DNA of 12,267 bases, from contig CAIVGA010000030.1 in assembly GCA_903905325.1 (NCBI GenBank), positions 1 through 12,267 of the forward strand, given 5' to 3'. How positions within the stretch are numbered: position 1 is the stretch's first letter; every line of letters begins with the position of its first letter. The notes under the pieces are model-generated. The model worked only from the letters and a program-made list of their open reading frames with translations, made no database searches and was not told the DNA's origin. Positions 1 through 6,348 of this stretch are shown here, piece by piece. The position numbers and the translations under genes are program-made. Source of the stretch: an uncultured bacterium (GTDB lineage: Bacteria; Patescibacteriota; Minisyncoccia; Phycocordibacterales; PALSA-1337).

Positions 1-126
1 AACACCACTAATTCATTGGATGGTTATTGGAGTCGCCTCAAGAATCTTTTGGGCGCGCATCGGGGAAAAAACAAAGAAAGAATCAGGAAGATTACTACTG
101 AAATACTACGCAAACAGACTGCTTAA
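1..126 (+). pseudogene. C-terminal remnant of a DDE-type transposase
   Basis: Frame 1 is open from the window edge to TAA at 124-126 and encodes 41 residues. The tail begins NTTNSLDGYWSRLKNLLG and continues with a basic stretch containing AHRG. This N-T-T-N-S-L-(D/E)-G ... LK ... HRG pattern resembles the C-terminus of DDE/MULE-like transposases that are frequent in CPR genomes; the match is from memory. Only the tail is in the window, so it is unknown whether the element is complete to the left. The stop lies 36 bases before the first usable start of the pyrD remnant, in the same frame, which suggests that the element's right end or a deletion junction lies around 127-160. I could not identify a terminal inverted repeat because the left end is outside the window. 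The IS family is unresolved. Confidence 0.55.
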
Positions 127-162
127 ATTACCATTAGACCGAAAGTTGACGTACGTAAAGCG

Positions 163-906
163 TTGGCAATGAACGCTTTGGGCTTGTCAGGTCCAGGTGC
201 GCAGGCTTTACTCGAAAGAGGAATCTGGCAAAAATGGACTGATACGTTCACATTGTCGTTTATGTCTGTGGCGCCTACGGCAGAAGGTCGCTTGAAAGAA
301 TATCAGTGTTTTGTGGCTTTGCTCAAGGATCATCTACCATACTTCTACGCCAGTGGTCGCAAGGTGGCCCTTCAGAACAATGTTTCTTGTCCCAATGTAA
401 AAGTAAAGATGGGGAACATTGTGGAGGAGGTGCACAATATGGCAGACGCAGGTGCGATTTTGGGTATTCCTCAAATATTCAAAATCAATATTCTTGTCAG
501 TATTGACGAAGCACATGCTATATCTCGTCACAAGCACGTTGATGCAATCTGTCTGACAAACACATTGCCGTACGGTTCACAGCCTTACGGCGAAAGTAAT
601 CATATTGATTGGAAGGATTTGCTTGGAATGAATGAGTCACCACTAAAGCAGTTTGGTGGTGGGGGCTTATCAGGTGCTCCGTTATTCCCACTTCTCCTCG
701 ATTGGTTACGTCGTGCAAAGGGTTACGTTCACAAACCGTTGATTGTTGTTGGTGGTATCATGAGCAAACGAGATGTTCAATTGATCCAGGAAGTAAAACA
801 AGAGGAGGGTGTAAGAATAGAAGCAATTGCCCTCGGTTCAATTGTAATGTTACGCCCATGGAATATTGTCGAGGTAGTTCGTGAAGCCAGACGAATAATT
901 CGCTAA
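163..906 (+). CDS. pyrD: Dihydroorotate dehydrogenase, N-terminally truncated
   Basis: Family role: FMN-dependent oxidation of dihydroorotate to orotate, the fourth step of pyrimidine synthesis. Seen: MNALGLSGPG near residues 3-12 (equivalent to the NxxGLxNPG segment), NVSCPNV at 73-79 with C76 at the class 1 catalytic-base position, K107 in an FKI strand (FMN contact), GGGGLSGAPL at 166-174, the phosphate-binding GGI at 197-199, and LGS at 224-226. About 50-60 residues normally precede the NxxGL segment, including the first barrel strand and the TK...PR FMN-binding motif. They are missing because the frame closes at TAA 124-126, the end of a transposase remnant. Start choice is uncertain: TTG 163 or ATG 169, neither with an SD site. 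A terminator follows at 937-970. The barrel is incomplete, so it is probably a pseudogene or an inactive fragment. Family identity is fairly sure. Confidence 0.8.
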   Translation: MAMNALGLSGPGAQALLERGIWQKWTDTFTLSFMSVAPTAEGRLKEYQCFVALLKDHLPYFYASGRKVALQNNVSCPNVKVKMGNIVEEVHNMADAGAILGIPQIFKINILVSIDEAHAISRHKHVDAICLTNTLPYGSQPYGESNHIDWKDLLGMNESPLKQFGGGGLSGAPLFPLLLDWLRRAKGYVHKPLIVVGGIMSKRDVQLIQEVKQEEGVRIEAIALGSIVMLRPWNIVEVVREARRIIR

Positions 907-936
907 AATCAACTGCGAACGAGCTTGGTAAGTATA

Positions 937-970
937 GAGCAGGTGCGTCTACGGACACACTTGCTTTTTT
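937..970 (+). terminator. Intrinsic terminator after pyrD remnant
   Basis: GCAGGTG (939-945) pairs with CACTTGC (958-964), one G-U pair, around a 12-nt loop, and is followed by TTTTTT (965-970). It separates the pyrD remnant from pyrC, so pyrC needs its own promoter. I did not find a convincing one in 971-1048. Confidence 0.7.
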
Positions 971-1048
971 ATTTGTATTATGGAAATCTTGTCAAAGACA
1001 CTGAACTCACAAAAGGCTTACAAGCCACAACACAAGAGAGCAAAACAC

Positions 1049-1054
1049 AAGGAG
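1049..1054 (+). promoter_or_regulatory. Shine-Dalgarno of pyrC
   Basis: AAGGAG, 7 nt before the ATG at 1062. It is the best SD site in the window and fixes the pyrC start. It contrasts with the leaderless starts of recJ, the HIT gene and RNase HI. Confidence 0.8.
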
Positions 1055-1061
1055 CGGTAAC

Positions 1062-2123
1062 ATGGAATACACATTCAGAACGCCTGATGATATGCACGTG
1101 CATTTTCGTCAAGGAGAAATGTTAAAAACAGTTGTGTCATATACGGCGGGAGTTTTTCGTCGTGCATTGGTTATGCCGAATACAACGCCGGCGATTTTGA
1201 CTGGTGATGATGTGCGGCGATATCAGACTGAAATCATGAAAGCTGTTCATGATTGTTTCAAGCCATTGAAGGTGGCTAGTGCGTACGAACGGTTTCAACC
1301 GTTGATGACGATCAAGCTTACTGGAGACACAACTCCAATGATGATTGAAGATGCATTTGAAGCTGGTGCCATCGCTGTCAAACTGTATCCGGAAGGCGTC
1401 ACCACAAACTCGGAAGACGGTGTATCGGTAGAAAATATCGAGAAGCTGTATCCAGTTTTTCGTGCCATGGCCAATTGCGGTATGGTTCTCTCGGTACACG
1501 GTGAAGTTCCTGGGGTACCAATTCTTCGTCGTGAGAGTGCGTTTCTAGCGATTTTCAATAAACTGGCATCAGATTTGCCGGAGTTGAAAATCACGCTTGA
1601 ACACATTACGACAAGCGACGCAGTTAATGCTGTTATGTCTGCACGCGACGGTGTTGCAGCCACTATCACGTTGCATCATTTGATACTGACCGTTGACGAT
1701 ATTTTGGCCTACAAACACAATGGTGCGGAAGGTTTGAATCCGCATAATTATTGTAAACCTGTCGCCAAAAATGTGTCAGATCGTGAAGCGTTGCTGGCAG
1801 CTGCTTTCTCTGGATCAAAGAAGTTTTTCCTGGGAAGTGATACAGCACCACATTTGCGTGGCAAAAAAGAATGCAGTTGTGGGTGCGCTGGAGTCTGGAA
1901 TGCGCCAGTTTTGGTTCCATTACTCGTCGAGGTATTTCACAGATGCCGGAAAATCGAATGCCTCGAGTCCTTTATGTCCGAGTTTGGTGCGGAACATTAT
2001 GGGCTTCAACCAAACAGTGGGACAATCACGTATACAGACATTCAACCCGTAAGAATTACAGATGAACTTCATGGAATCGTTCCGTTCTGGGCCGGCAAGG
2101 AAGTTGCTTGGGCACGGATTTAA
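1062..2123 (+). CDS. pyrC: Dihydroorotase, type II (E. coli PyrC-like)
   Basis: Cytosolic zinc enzyme that closes carbamoyl-aspartate to dihydroorotate, the third step of pyrimidine synthesis. The 353-residue length matches the E. coli type (about 348). All expected metal ligands are visible: H12 and H14 in DDMHVH, K107 (the carboxylated lysine) in VKLYPEGVTTNS, H146 in SVHGE, H181 in LEHITT, and the catalytic D260 in LGSDTAPH. The family signature KESCGCAG appears as KKECSCGCAG after D260. N-terminal PDDMHVHFR and MLKTVV match PyrC closely. The ATG at 1062 has AAGGAG 7 nt upstream. It follows the pyrD remnant but is separated by a terminator. Base composition is somewhat more GC-rich than recJ or comEC by eye. 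It appears intact and active. No other pyrimidine genes are in the window. Confidence 0.96.
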   Translation: MEYTFRTPDDMHVHFRQGEMLKTVVSYTAGVFRRALVMPNTTPAILTGDDVRRYQTEIMKAVHDCFKPLKVASAYERFQPLMTIKLTGDTTPMMIEDAFEAGAIAVKLYPEGVTTNSEDGVSVENIEKLYPVFRAMANCGMVLSVHGEVPGVPILRRESAFLAIFNKLASDLPELKITLEHITTSDAVNAVMSARDGVAATITLHHLILTVDDILAYKHNGAEGLNPHNYCKPVAKNVSDREALLAAAFSGSKKFFLGSDTAPHLRGKKECSCGCAGVWNAPVLVPLLVEVFHRCRKIECLESFMSEFGAEHYGLQPNSGTITYTDIQPVRITDELHGIVPFWAGKEVAWARI

Positions 2124-2152
2124 AAGTGTGAAGTAGGTTCATCGCGAGCACT

Positions 2153-2181
2153 GGTCACCGATTAATTTCGGTGGCCTTTTT
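2153..2181 (+). terminator. Intrinsic terminator of pyrC
   Basis: GGTCACCGA (2153-2161) pairs with TCGGTGGCC (2168-2176), one G-U pair, with a short loop, then TTTTT (2177-2181). The T-run touches the stop codon of the convergent HIT gene (2180-2182). The other strand has no T-run at the opposite end, so it acts mainly on pyrC. Confidence 0.85.
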
Positions 2182-2584
2182 ATTTTAGTGCTTCTACGAG
2201 CTTTTTCTTATTTGTTTCAAAATCTTTTTTGTCACCTTTTGTTTCTGGATTTGGATAGACCCAAATATGGGCATGAGGAACATCTTCACCAACGATTTTA
2301 CTTTGAATCATTTCCTGCTCGAAAGCCTTTTGTTCTGCTAGGGCGATCTTTTTTGCAACAGTGAAGTATTCACGGATATTTGCTCCGTCATTACCATCCG
2401 TTGGCAAATCCCAAACCCACCGAAAGTGTTTCTTTGGAATGACTAATGTGTGTCCAGGTGAAATCGGATTTATATCTAGAAAAGCAAAAAAATTGGTATC
2501 CTCATAAATTGTATGTGCAGGAATTTCCTTGGCAATAATTTTACAAAAAATACAATCTTTTTCTGCAGCATTTATTTTTGACAT
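2180..2584 (-). CDS. HIT-family nucleotide hydrolase/transferase with altered HIT motif
   Basis: HIT proteins (HINT branch) hydrolyse nucleoside phosphoramidates or dinucleoside polyphosphates. The chosen ATG (2582-2584) gives 134 residues. Seen: CIFCKI at 11-16 with the zinc-type CxxC half motif, FAFLDINPISPGHTLVIPK at 33-51 (typical HINT core, H45), and VPHAHIWVYP at 102-111. In the HIT motif H-x-H-x-H, H104 and H106 (the family nucleophile position) are kept, but the third histidine is W108. Longer in-frame extensions to 2614 are unlikely because an extended -10 box (TGT-TATAAT, 2591-2599) sits 6 nt before this ATG and would lie inside the coding region. Divergent from recJ, convergent with pyrC. 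Family identity is secure; substrate is unknown. Confidence 0.9.
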   Translation of the reverse strand: MSKINAAEKDCIFCKIIAKEIPAHTIYEDTNFFAFLDINPISPGHTLVIPKKHFRWVWDLPTDGNDGANIREYFTVAKKIALAEQKAFEQEMIQSKIVGEDVPHAHIWVYPNPETKGDKKDFETNKKKLVEALK

Positions 2585-2590
2585 AGTTAT

Positions 2591-2599
2591 ATTATAACA
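2591..2599 (-). promoter_or_regulatory. Extended -10 promoter of the HIT gene (leaderless)
   Basis: On the minus strand the sequence reads TGT-TATAAT, an extended -10 element, followed by ATAACT and then the ATG. Transcription starting about 7 nt after the -10 would begin at the A of the ATG. No SD site is present. There is no room for a 5' leader. Confidence 0.7.
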
Positions 2600-2635
2600 A
2601 GAAACAATTGTCATTGCTTTTGAAGCTGATCTTTC

Positions 2636-2644
2636 TGGTATACT
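2636..2644 (+). promoter_or_regulatory. Extended -10 promoter of recJ (leaderless)
   Basis: TGG-TATACT with TATACT at 2639-2644 and only 6 nt (2645-2650) before the ATG at 2651. Predicted start of transcription falls at or next to the ATG. No SD site. No well-spaced -35 box, which fits an extended -10 promoter. Confidence 0.7.
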
Positions 2645-2650
2645 CTATTT

Positions 2651-4474
2651 ATGTCACCCAAACATTCAATTCGACGTCCACTTACGCAAGAAGAGCAAAC
2701 TAGGATGAACTTTGAGTCACCGCTTCTTTCTAGGATTTTATTTCATCGCGGCATAGTAGACGCCGAATCCGCTCAAAAGTTTATCAAGCCAAACTACGAT
2801 AGGGATACTCACGATCCTTTTCTATTAAAAGACGCCGAGAAAGCTGCGGAGAGAATTGTAAAAGCTATAAAAGATGGTGAAAAAATCGCTATTTACTCCG
2901 ACTATGACGCCGATGGTATACCAGGCGCCGCGATGTTTCATGATTTCTTCAAACGTATTGGATTTAAAAATTTTATTATATACATCCCACATCGTCACGA
3001 TGAAGGTTTTGGCTTGAATAAAGATGCTGTAGATGAACTAGCAGAAAAAGGTGTGAAACTAATTGTGACACTTGATTGCGGAATTACAGACGTAGAGCCT
3101 GTGAAGCATGCAAATGAGCTTGGCATGGACGTAATCATCACAGATCATCACGAACCACCTGTTGGAAAAGATGGAAAACCTGCACTTCCACCAGCTTTTG
3201 CAATTGTCGATCACAAACAGTCTGACTGCACTTATCCTGATAAGAATCTTTGTGGATCTGGTGTTGGTTACAAACTTATTCAGGCAATTTTGAAAAAAGA
3301 TAGACTTGGTCTTCCAGAGAATCATGAGAAATGGCTCCTCGATCTTGTTGGAATGGCTACGTTGTCTGACATGGTTCCGCTTGTGGGGGAGAATCGAGTC
3401 TTTGCCCATTATGGAATGATTGTTTTACGCAAAAGCTCACGAAAGGGACTAAAAACTTTGTTGGCAAAACTACGAATTTCTCAACCAAACTTATGTGAAG
3501 ACGATATTGCCTTTATGATTACGCCACGTATCAATGCGGCTTCTCGAATGGGAGTGCCTATGGATGCTTTTGATCTTCTTGTTGCGGAGACTGATGAAGC
3601 CGCAAATATTTCAGCAGATCACTTGGATCATATAAATAATGAAAGAAAGGGAATCGTAGCTTCTTTGGTTAAAGAAATAAAAAAGATCGTAAGAGATCGA
3701 CACGGCGCCGAAATTCCTAGCGTAATTGTTCTCGGAAATCCTGATTGGCGACCATCTTTACTCGGTCTTGCAGCGAATTCTTGTGCACAAGAGTTTGATA
3801 GACCAGTTTTTCTTTGGGGCCGTGACGGAGATAATTTGATAAAAGGATCTTGTAGATCAGAAGGAAGGACTAGTGTTGTGGAATTGATGCGCGCTTTACC
3901 AACTGGTGTTATGACCCATTTTGGCGGACACAAACATTCTGGTGGTTTTGCTGTATCAAATGACGAAATTCATTATTTTGAACAAAAAATGATTGAGGCT
4001 ATGAAAAGTATTGGTGGTGCACCAGCTTCTACTGGTGATGAAGAAGATGGAATTATCGATGCCGAACTCTCTTTGAATGATATTAGTATGTCGCTTTTTA
4101 ATTCTTTAAATCAGTTGGCGCCATTTGGTGTTGGAAATCGTAAACCTATTTTCTTATTTAAAGATGTGAAACCAAGCTCTGTTCGAAAGTTTGGTAAAGG
4201 ATCGGAGCATATAGAGTTTACGTTTAATCTAGCCAACAACATTGGGTCTCGTGATAGTTCTGGTCAAAATTATGGTGGCGGACGAATTTCTGCAATCTCA
4301 TTTTTTGGCGTTGAAGAAAAGTGGGCAAGTGAAAATGGTGGCGTGTCGGCCGGGTCTGCTGGTGGAATCTTTACCCCGGGCGTTACTATCGACCTCGTTG
4401 CTTCTCTCGAAAAATCTATGTATAGAGGTCGCACAGAGCTTAGGTTGAGAGTAGTTGATGTGTTAGTGAAATAA
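2651..4474 (+). CDS. recJ: Single-stranded-DNA-specific exonuclease RecJ
   Basis: RecJ degrades single-stranded DNA 5'-3' in recombination and repair, using two Mn/Mg ions in the DHH domain. The 607-residue length is normal for bacterial RecJ. Seen: motif I SDYDADG at 83-89, motif II DCGI at 142-145, motif III DHH at 165-167, motif IV MATLSDMVPL near 235-244, then the DHHA1 domain with FGGHKHSGGF near 423-432 (equivalent to GGHxxAGG), and a C-terminal OB-like region near 475-607. All aspartate and histidine ligands expected of the DHH core are present, so it should be active. The start is set by the extended -10 element 6 nt upstream; no SD site. It diverges from the HIT gene and converges on the dehydratase-like gene across a bidirectional hairpin. 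DHH-family oligonucleotide phosphatases are shorter and lack the C-terminal region. Confidence 0.96.
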   Translation: MSPKHSIRRPLTQEEQTRMNFESPLLSRILFHRGIVDAESAQKFIKPNYDRDTHDPFLLKDAEKAAERIVKAIKDGEKIAIYSDYDADGIPGAAMFHDFFKRIGFKNFIIYIPHRHDEGFGLNKDAVDELAEKGVKLIVTLDCGITDVEPVKHANELGMDVIITDHHEPPVGKDGKPALPPAFAIVDHKQSDCTYPDKNLCGSGVGYKLIQAILKKDRLGLPENHEKWLLDLVGMATLSDMVPLVGENRVFAHYGMIVLRKSSRKGLKTLLAKLRISQPNLCEDDIAFMITPRINAASRMGVPMDAFDLLVAETDEAANISADHLDHINNERKGIVASLVKEIKKIVRDRHGAEIPSVIVLGNPDWRPSLLGLAANSCAQEFDRPVFLWGRDGDNLIKGSCRSEGRTSVVELMRALPTGVMTHFGGHKHSGGFAVSNDEIHYFEQKMIEAMKSIGGAPASTGDEEDGIIDAELSLNDISMSLFNSLNQLAPFGVGNRKPIFLFKDVKPSSVRKFGKGSEHIEFTFNLANNIGSRDSSGQNYGGGRISAISFFGVEEKWASENGGVSAGSAGGIFTPGVTIDLVASLEKSMYRGRTELRLRVVDVLVK

Positions 4475-4489
4475 ATATTTGATTCAAAT

Positions 4490-4533
4490 AAAAAACTCGA
4501 GGAGGGCTGTAGGTGACAGCTTCCTCCACGAGT
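4490..4533 (-). terminator. Bidirectional terminator between recJ and the dehydratase-like gene
   Basis: Long interrupted stem: ACTCG (4495-4499) with CGAGT (4529-4533), GGAGG (4501-4505) with CCTCC (4523-4527), CTGT (4507-4510) with ACAG (4516-4519). On the minus strand it ends in TTTTTT (4490-4495), a strong terminator for the gene ending at 4555. On the plus strand ATGTTTTT follows, a weaker T-run that could also stop recJ transcription. Confidence 0.8.
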
Positions 4534-4554
4534 CATGTTTTTGCACAAACTTTG

Positions 4555-5376
4555 CTATTTCTTTTTACGTCCAAGCGCTTCTCGAACACGTGGAATCTCT
4601 GACATCTCTTCAACAGTCAACATTCCGTTTGTTGATTTGCCACGTCCACCAATGTACGCGTAAGTGCCAGCGCCGCCCCAAGTAGTCAAACATTCGATTT
4701 GACTGCTTTGTCCGGCCTCACCTTTTGCAAATGCTATTAGTGGACGTTTGTCAGTACGATTTTTGTAGAGACGTTCAAGTTGTACAACATCCCCTTCGTC
4801 TTTCGCAAGTGTTGTGAGTACTATGCCAGCGAGTGCCTTTGTTGTCTCCATCTCACAAAGTATCTGACGCAGCTCACTATCTTGTGGGGTATTGGCTGTG
4901 TAATGTTGTGACACAATAACCTTTTCCCAAGGAAAGATTTGTTGTCGGCTCAACTTCGCTACTTGTCTGATGAGGTTAAGGTCCATGTCAACGTAAATCA
5001 ACTTCTGTGGATCATTGATAATATCAACAAGAATATCAGGTAGATCTAACCAGAAATTCACCTGATCCTTTATTGATATATCACACACTCCATTTTTGTC
5101 TTTGATTATTGGGTCCGTAAGGATAATCGGTTTTGATCCTGGTCGAGAAAAGTAATCAGTGATTACCTGAGCTAATTCACTGGCCATAATGTGTTGACCG
5201 CTAGTTCCGATACGACACTTATGGAGTTGGATTTCAATTGTGTTCGCACCTCCCGTGAGAGCAAGGCCTCCCCTTAGTTCAAGGACAGTTTCAATTGGAT
5301 TTAAAATACCAATGATGCCAAACTTTGGCAATTCACGTCTCACTGCGTTTTTTACTTTGGCGACTTGTAGTGGCAT
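4555..5376 (-). CDS. Type I 3-dehydroquinate dehydratase-like protein lacking the catalytic lysine
   Basis: 273 residues, close to the length of type I 3-dehydroquinate dehydratase (AroD, about 250; a class I aldolase-type barrel). Features aligned by eye to E. coli AroD: GANTIEIQL at 43-51 (AroD DILEWRVD; E48 kept, Arg is Gln), KPIILT at 82-87 (KPLLFT), VIVSQHYTANTP at 153-164 (VVMSNHDFHKTP; active-site H158 kept), RPLIAFAKGEAGQSSQ at 211-226 (RPIITMSMAKTGVISR; the Arg is Gln), STNG at 248-251 (SAPG; following Gln is Met). The Schiff-base lysine region DIPKIA reads AGIVLT, with Leu at position 187. It therefore keeps the fold and one histidine but not the chemistry, and is probably not a dehydratase. 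Start is the ATG at 5374-5376 with TAGGGAGA 9 nt upstream (5386-5393). Fold call moderate; function unknown. Confidence 0.6.
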   Translation of the reverse strand: MPLQVAKVKNAVRRELPKFGIIGILNPIETVLELRGGLALTGGANTIEIQLHKCRIGTSGQHIMASELAQVITDYFSRPGSKPIILTDPIIKDKNGVCDISIKDQVNFWLDLPDILVDIINDPQKLIYVDMDLNLIRQVAKLSRQQIFPWEKVIVSQHYTANTPQDSELRQILCEMETTKALAGIVLTTLAKDEGDVVQLERLYKNRTDKRPLIAFAKGEAGQSSQIECLTTWGGAGTYAYIGGRGKSTNGMLTVEEMSEIPRVREALGRKKK

Positions 5377-5385
5377 AAACTTCAA

Positions 5386-5393
5386 TCTCCCTA
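5386..5393 (-). promoter_or_regulatory. Shine-Dalgarno of the dehydratase-like gene
   Basis: TAGGGAGA on the minus strand, 9 nt before the ATG at 5374-5376. This spacing favours that ATG over the in-frame TTG at 5383-5385, which would be only about 0-2 nt from the site. Confidence 0.65.
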
Positions 5394-5403
5394 GTTTTTT
5401 GTT

Positions 5404-5445
5404 TCAACTTGATGCGTTTCTGCATAATTGGATTGTCAATTCCAT
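5404..5445 (-). other. Possible 13-codon upstream ORF
   Basis: ATG at 5443-5445 runs for 13 codons (MELTIQLCRNASS) to TGA at 5404-5406. AAGGAG (5457-5462, minus strand) lies 11 nt upstream. It ends 27 nt before the dehydratase-like start and sits in an otherwise unexplained leader of about 125 nt. It may be a leader peptide, or a chance ATG after a chance SD-like site. There is no residue bias typical of amino-acid attenuators. Confidence 0.25.
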
Positions 5446-5489
5446 ATGCGAGATTACTCCTTATTTGAGAAAAAGTAAATACGTGAGTC

Positions 5490-5498
5490 TGCTATAAT
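5490..5498 (+). promoter_or_regulatory. Extended -10 promoter of RNase HI (leaderless)
   Basis: TGC-TATAAT with a perfect TATAAT at 5493-5498, then 7 nt (5499-5505) and ATG at 5506. The predicted transcription start coincides with the ATG. The alternative ATG at 5497 overlaps the -10 box, so it cannot be the start from this promoter. Confidence 0.75.
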
Positions 5499-5505
5499 GG
5501 TCGTC

Positions 5506-6282
5506 ATGAATCAAGGTGAAAAAAACGGCGATAAAATAGCGAGCTATATAATTTTTACTGATGGATCTTCGCGTGGTAATCCTGGTCCTGGTGGTTGGGG
5601 AGCGATAATCTGTGGTGAGAGAGGGGTTCATGCAAAGAATGAGCCTGACGTTACAGAGCTTGGTGGTGCAGAAAATCCTACTACAAACAATAGAATGGAA
5701 CTTACTGGTGCAATAAAGTCATTTGCTCATATTCCAGTTGGTTCATCTATCACTTTATATACAGATTCTTCTTATGTAATAAATGGTATTACAAAATGGG
5801 TGCACGGATGGAAGAAAAATGGGTGGGTAACAAAAGAAAAAAAAGATGTTTCAAATAAAGATCTTTGGGTTAAACTTGATGCGGAAATTGCGGGACGCCA
5901 AATAGTTTGGAAATACGTAAGCGGTCACGTTGGTGTGGTTGGAAATGAAAGGTGTGATGAAATCGCAACTGAATTTGCTGATGGTAAAAAAGTTCTGCTT
6001 TTCAAAGGGCTTCTTCGTGATTATGGTCACAAAAATATTACAGATATTTCGCACGATTACGACAAAATGGTTGTAAAGATTGCACACAAGAAGGCTACCT
6101 CATCCCATTCGCGCGCAAAAGCTTATTCTTATGTTAGTTGTGTAAATGGTGTGACAAAGATTCATCAAACGTGGGCTGAGTGTGAAGCAAGAGTGAAGGG
6201 TGTTCGCGGTGTTCAGTTCAAAAAAGCTTTAGATCCAGCAGATCAAACCGAAATAGTCCAAAAATTTAGGAAATCTTCATAA
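5506..6282 (+). CDS. rnhA: Ribonuclease HI with C-terminal viroplasmin-like domain
   Basis: RNase HI cleaves the RNA strand of RNA-DNA hybrids (primer and R-loop removal). 258 residues from ATG 5506. The N-terminal domain has the complete catalytic set: D19 in FTDGSSRGNPGPGGWG, E65 in NNRMEL, D87 in YTDSSYV, H141 in SGHVG, and D151 in CDEIA. After a linker of about 45 residues, residues 205-250 show YSYVSCVNG, then TWAECEARVKGVRGVQFKK, the Cauli_VI (viroplasmin) hybrid-binding signature (YxVxxG ... W.EC...V.G..G..FK.F). In eukaryotic RNase H1 this domain is N-terminal; here it is C-terminal. It should raise affinity for hybrids. It diverges from the dehydratase-like gene and lies 66 nt upstream of comEC. 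The start is fixed by the promoter at 5490-5498. Confidence 0.95.
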   Translation: MNQGEKNGDKIASYIIFTDGSSRGNPGPGGWGAIICGERGVHAKNEPDVTELGGAENPTTNNRMELTGAIKSFAHIPVGSSITLYTDSSYVINGITKWVHGWKKNGWVTKEKKDVSNKDLWVKLDAEIAGRQIVWKYVSGHVGVVGNERCDEIATEFADGKKVLLFKGLLRDYGHKNITDISHDYDKMVVKIAHKKATSSHSRAKAYSYVSCVNGVTKIHQTWAECEARVKGVRGVQFKKALDPADQTEIVQKFRKSS

Positions 6283-6283
6283 A
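6261..6283 (+). repeat. Direct repeat copy 1 (RNase HI 3' end)
   Basis: Contains a 17-nt word (AAAATTTAGGAAATCTT, 6261-6277) found again at 9174-9190, followed by CATAAA, which is also found after an 11-nt insertion at 9202-9207. This copy encodes the last residues (KFRKSS) and stop of RNase HI. Confidence 0.6.
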
Positions 6284-6308
6284 TTCTTCTGTAAAATTTC
6301 ATAAAAAA

Positions 6309-6337
6309 TTCACGAGGAATTTAGACTACTCTATTAT
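6309..6337 (+). promoter_or_regulatory. Probable promoter of comEC
   Basis: TTCACG (6309-6314), 17-nt spacer, TATTAT (6332-6337), then 11 nt to ATG 6349. Predicted leader is about 4-5 nt, so nearly leaderless; no SD site. The -35 box is only a half match to consensus. Confidence 0.5.
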
Positions 6338-6348
6338 GATTGGTTGAT

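Noticed and set aside
2..171. A second open frame over the transposase tail (frame 2, ending at TGA near 169)
   Set aside because: Frame 1 gives the transposase-like NTTNSLDG...HRG pattern; frame 2 gives no recognisable motif and overlaps it fully, so I treat it as a shadow.
2585..2614. Longer HIT protein starting at 2614
   Set aside because: It would run through the TATAAT box at 2591-2596 and adds ten residues absent from the family; the ATG at 2582-2584 fits the promoter.
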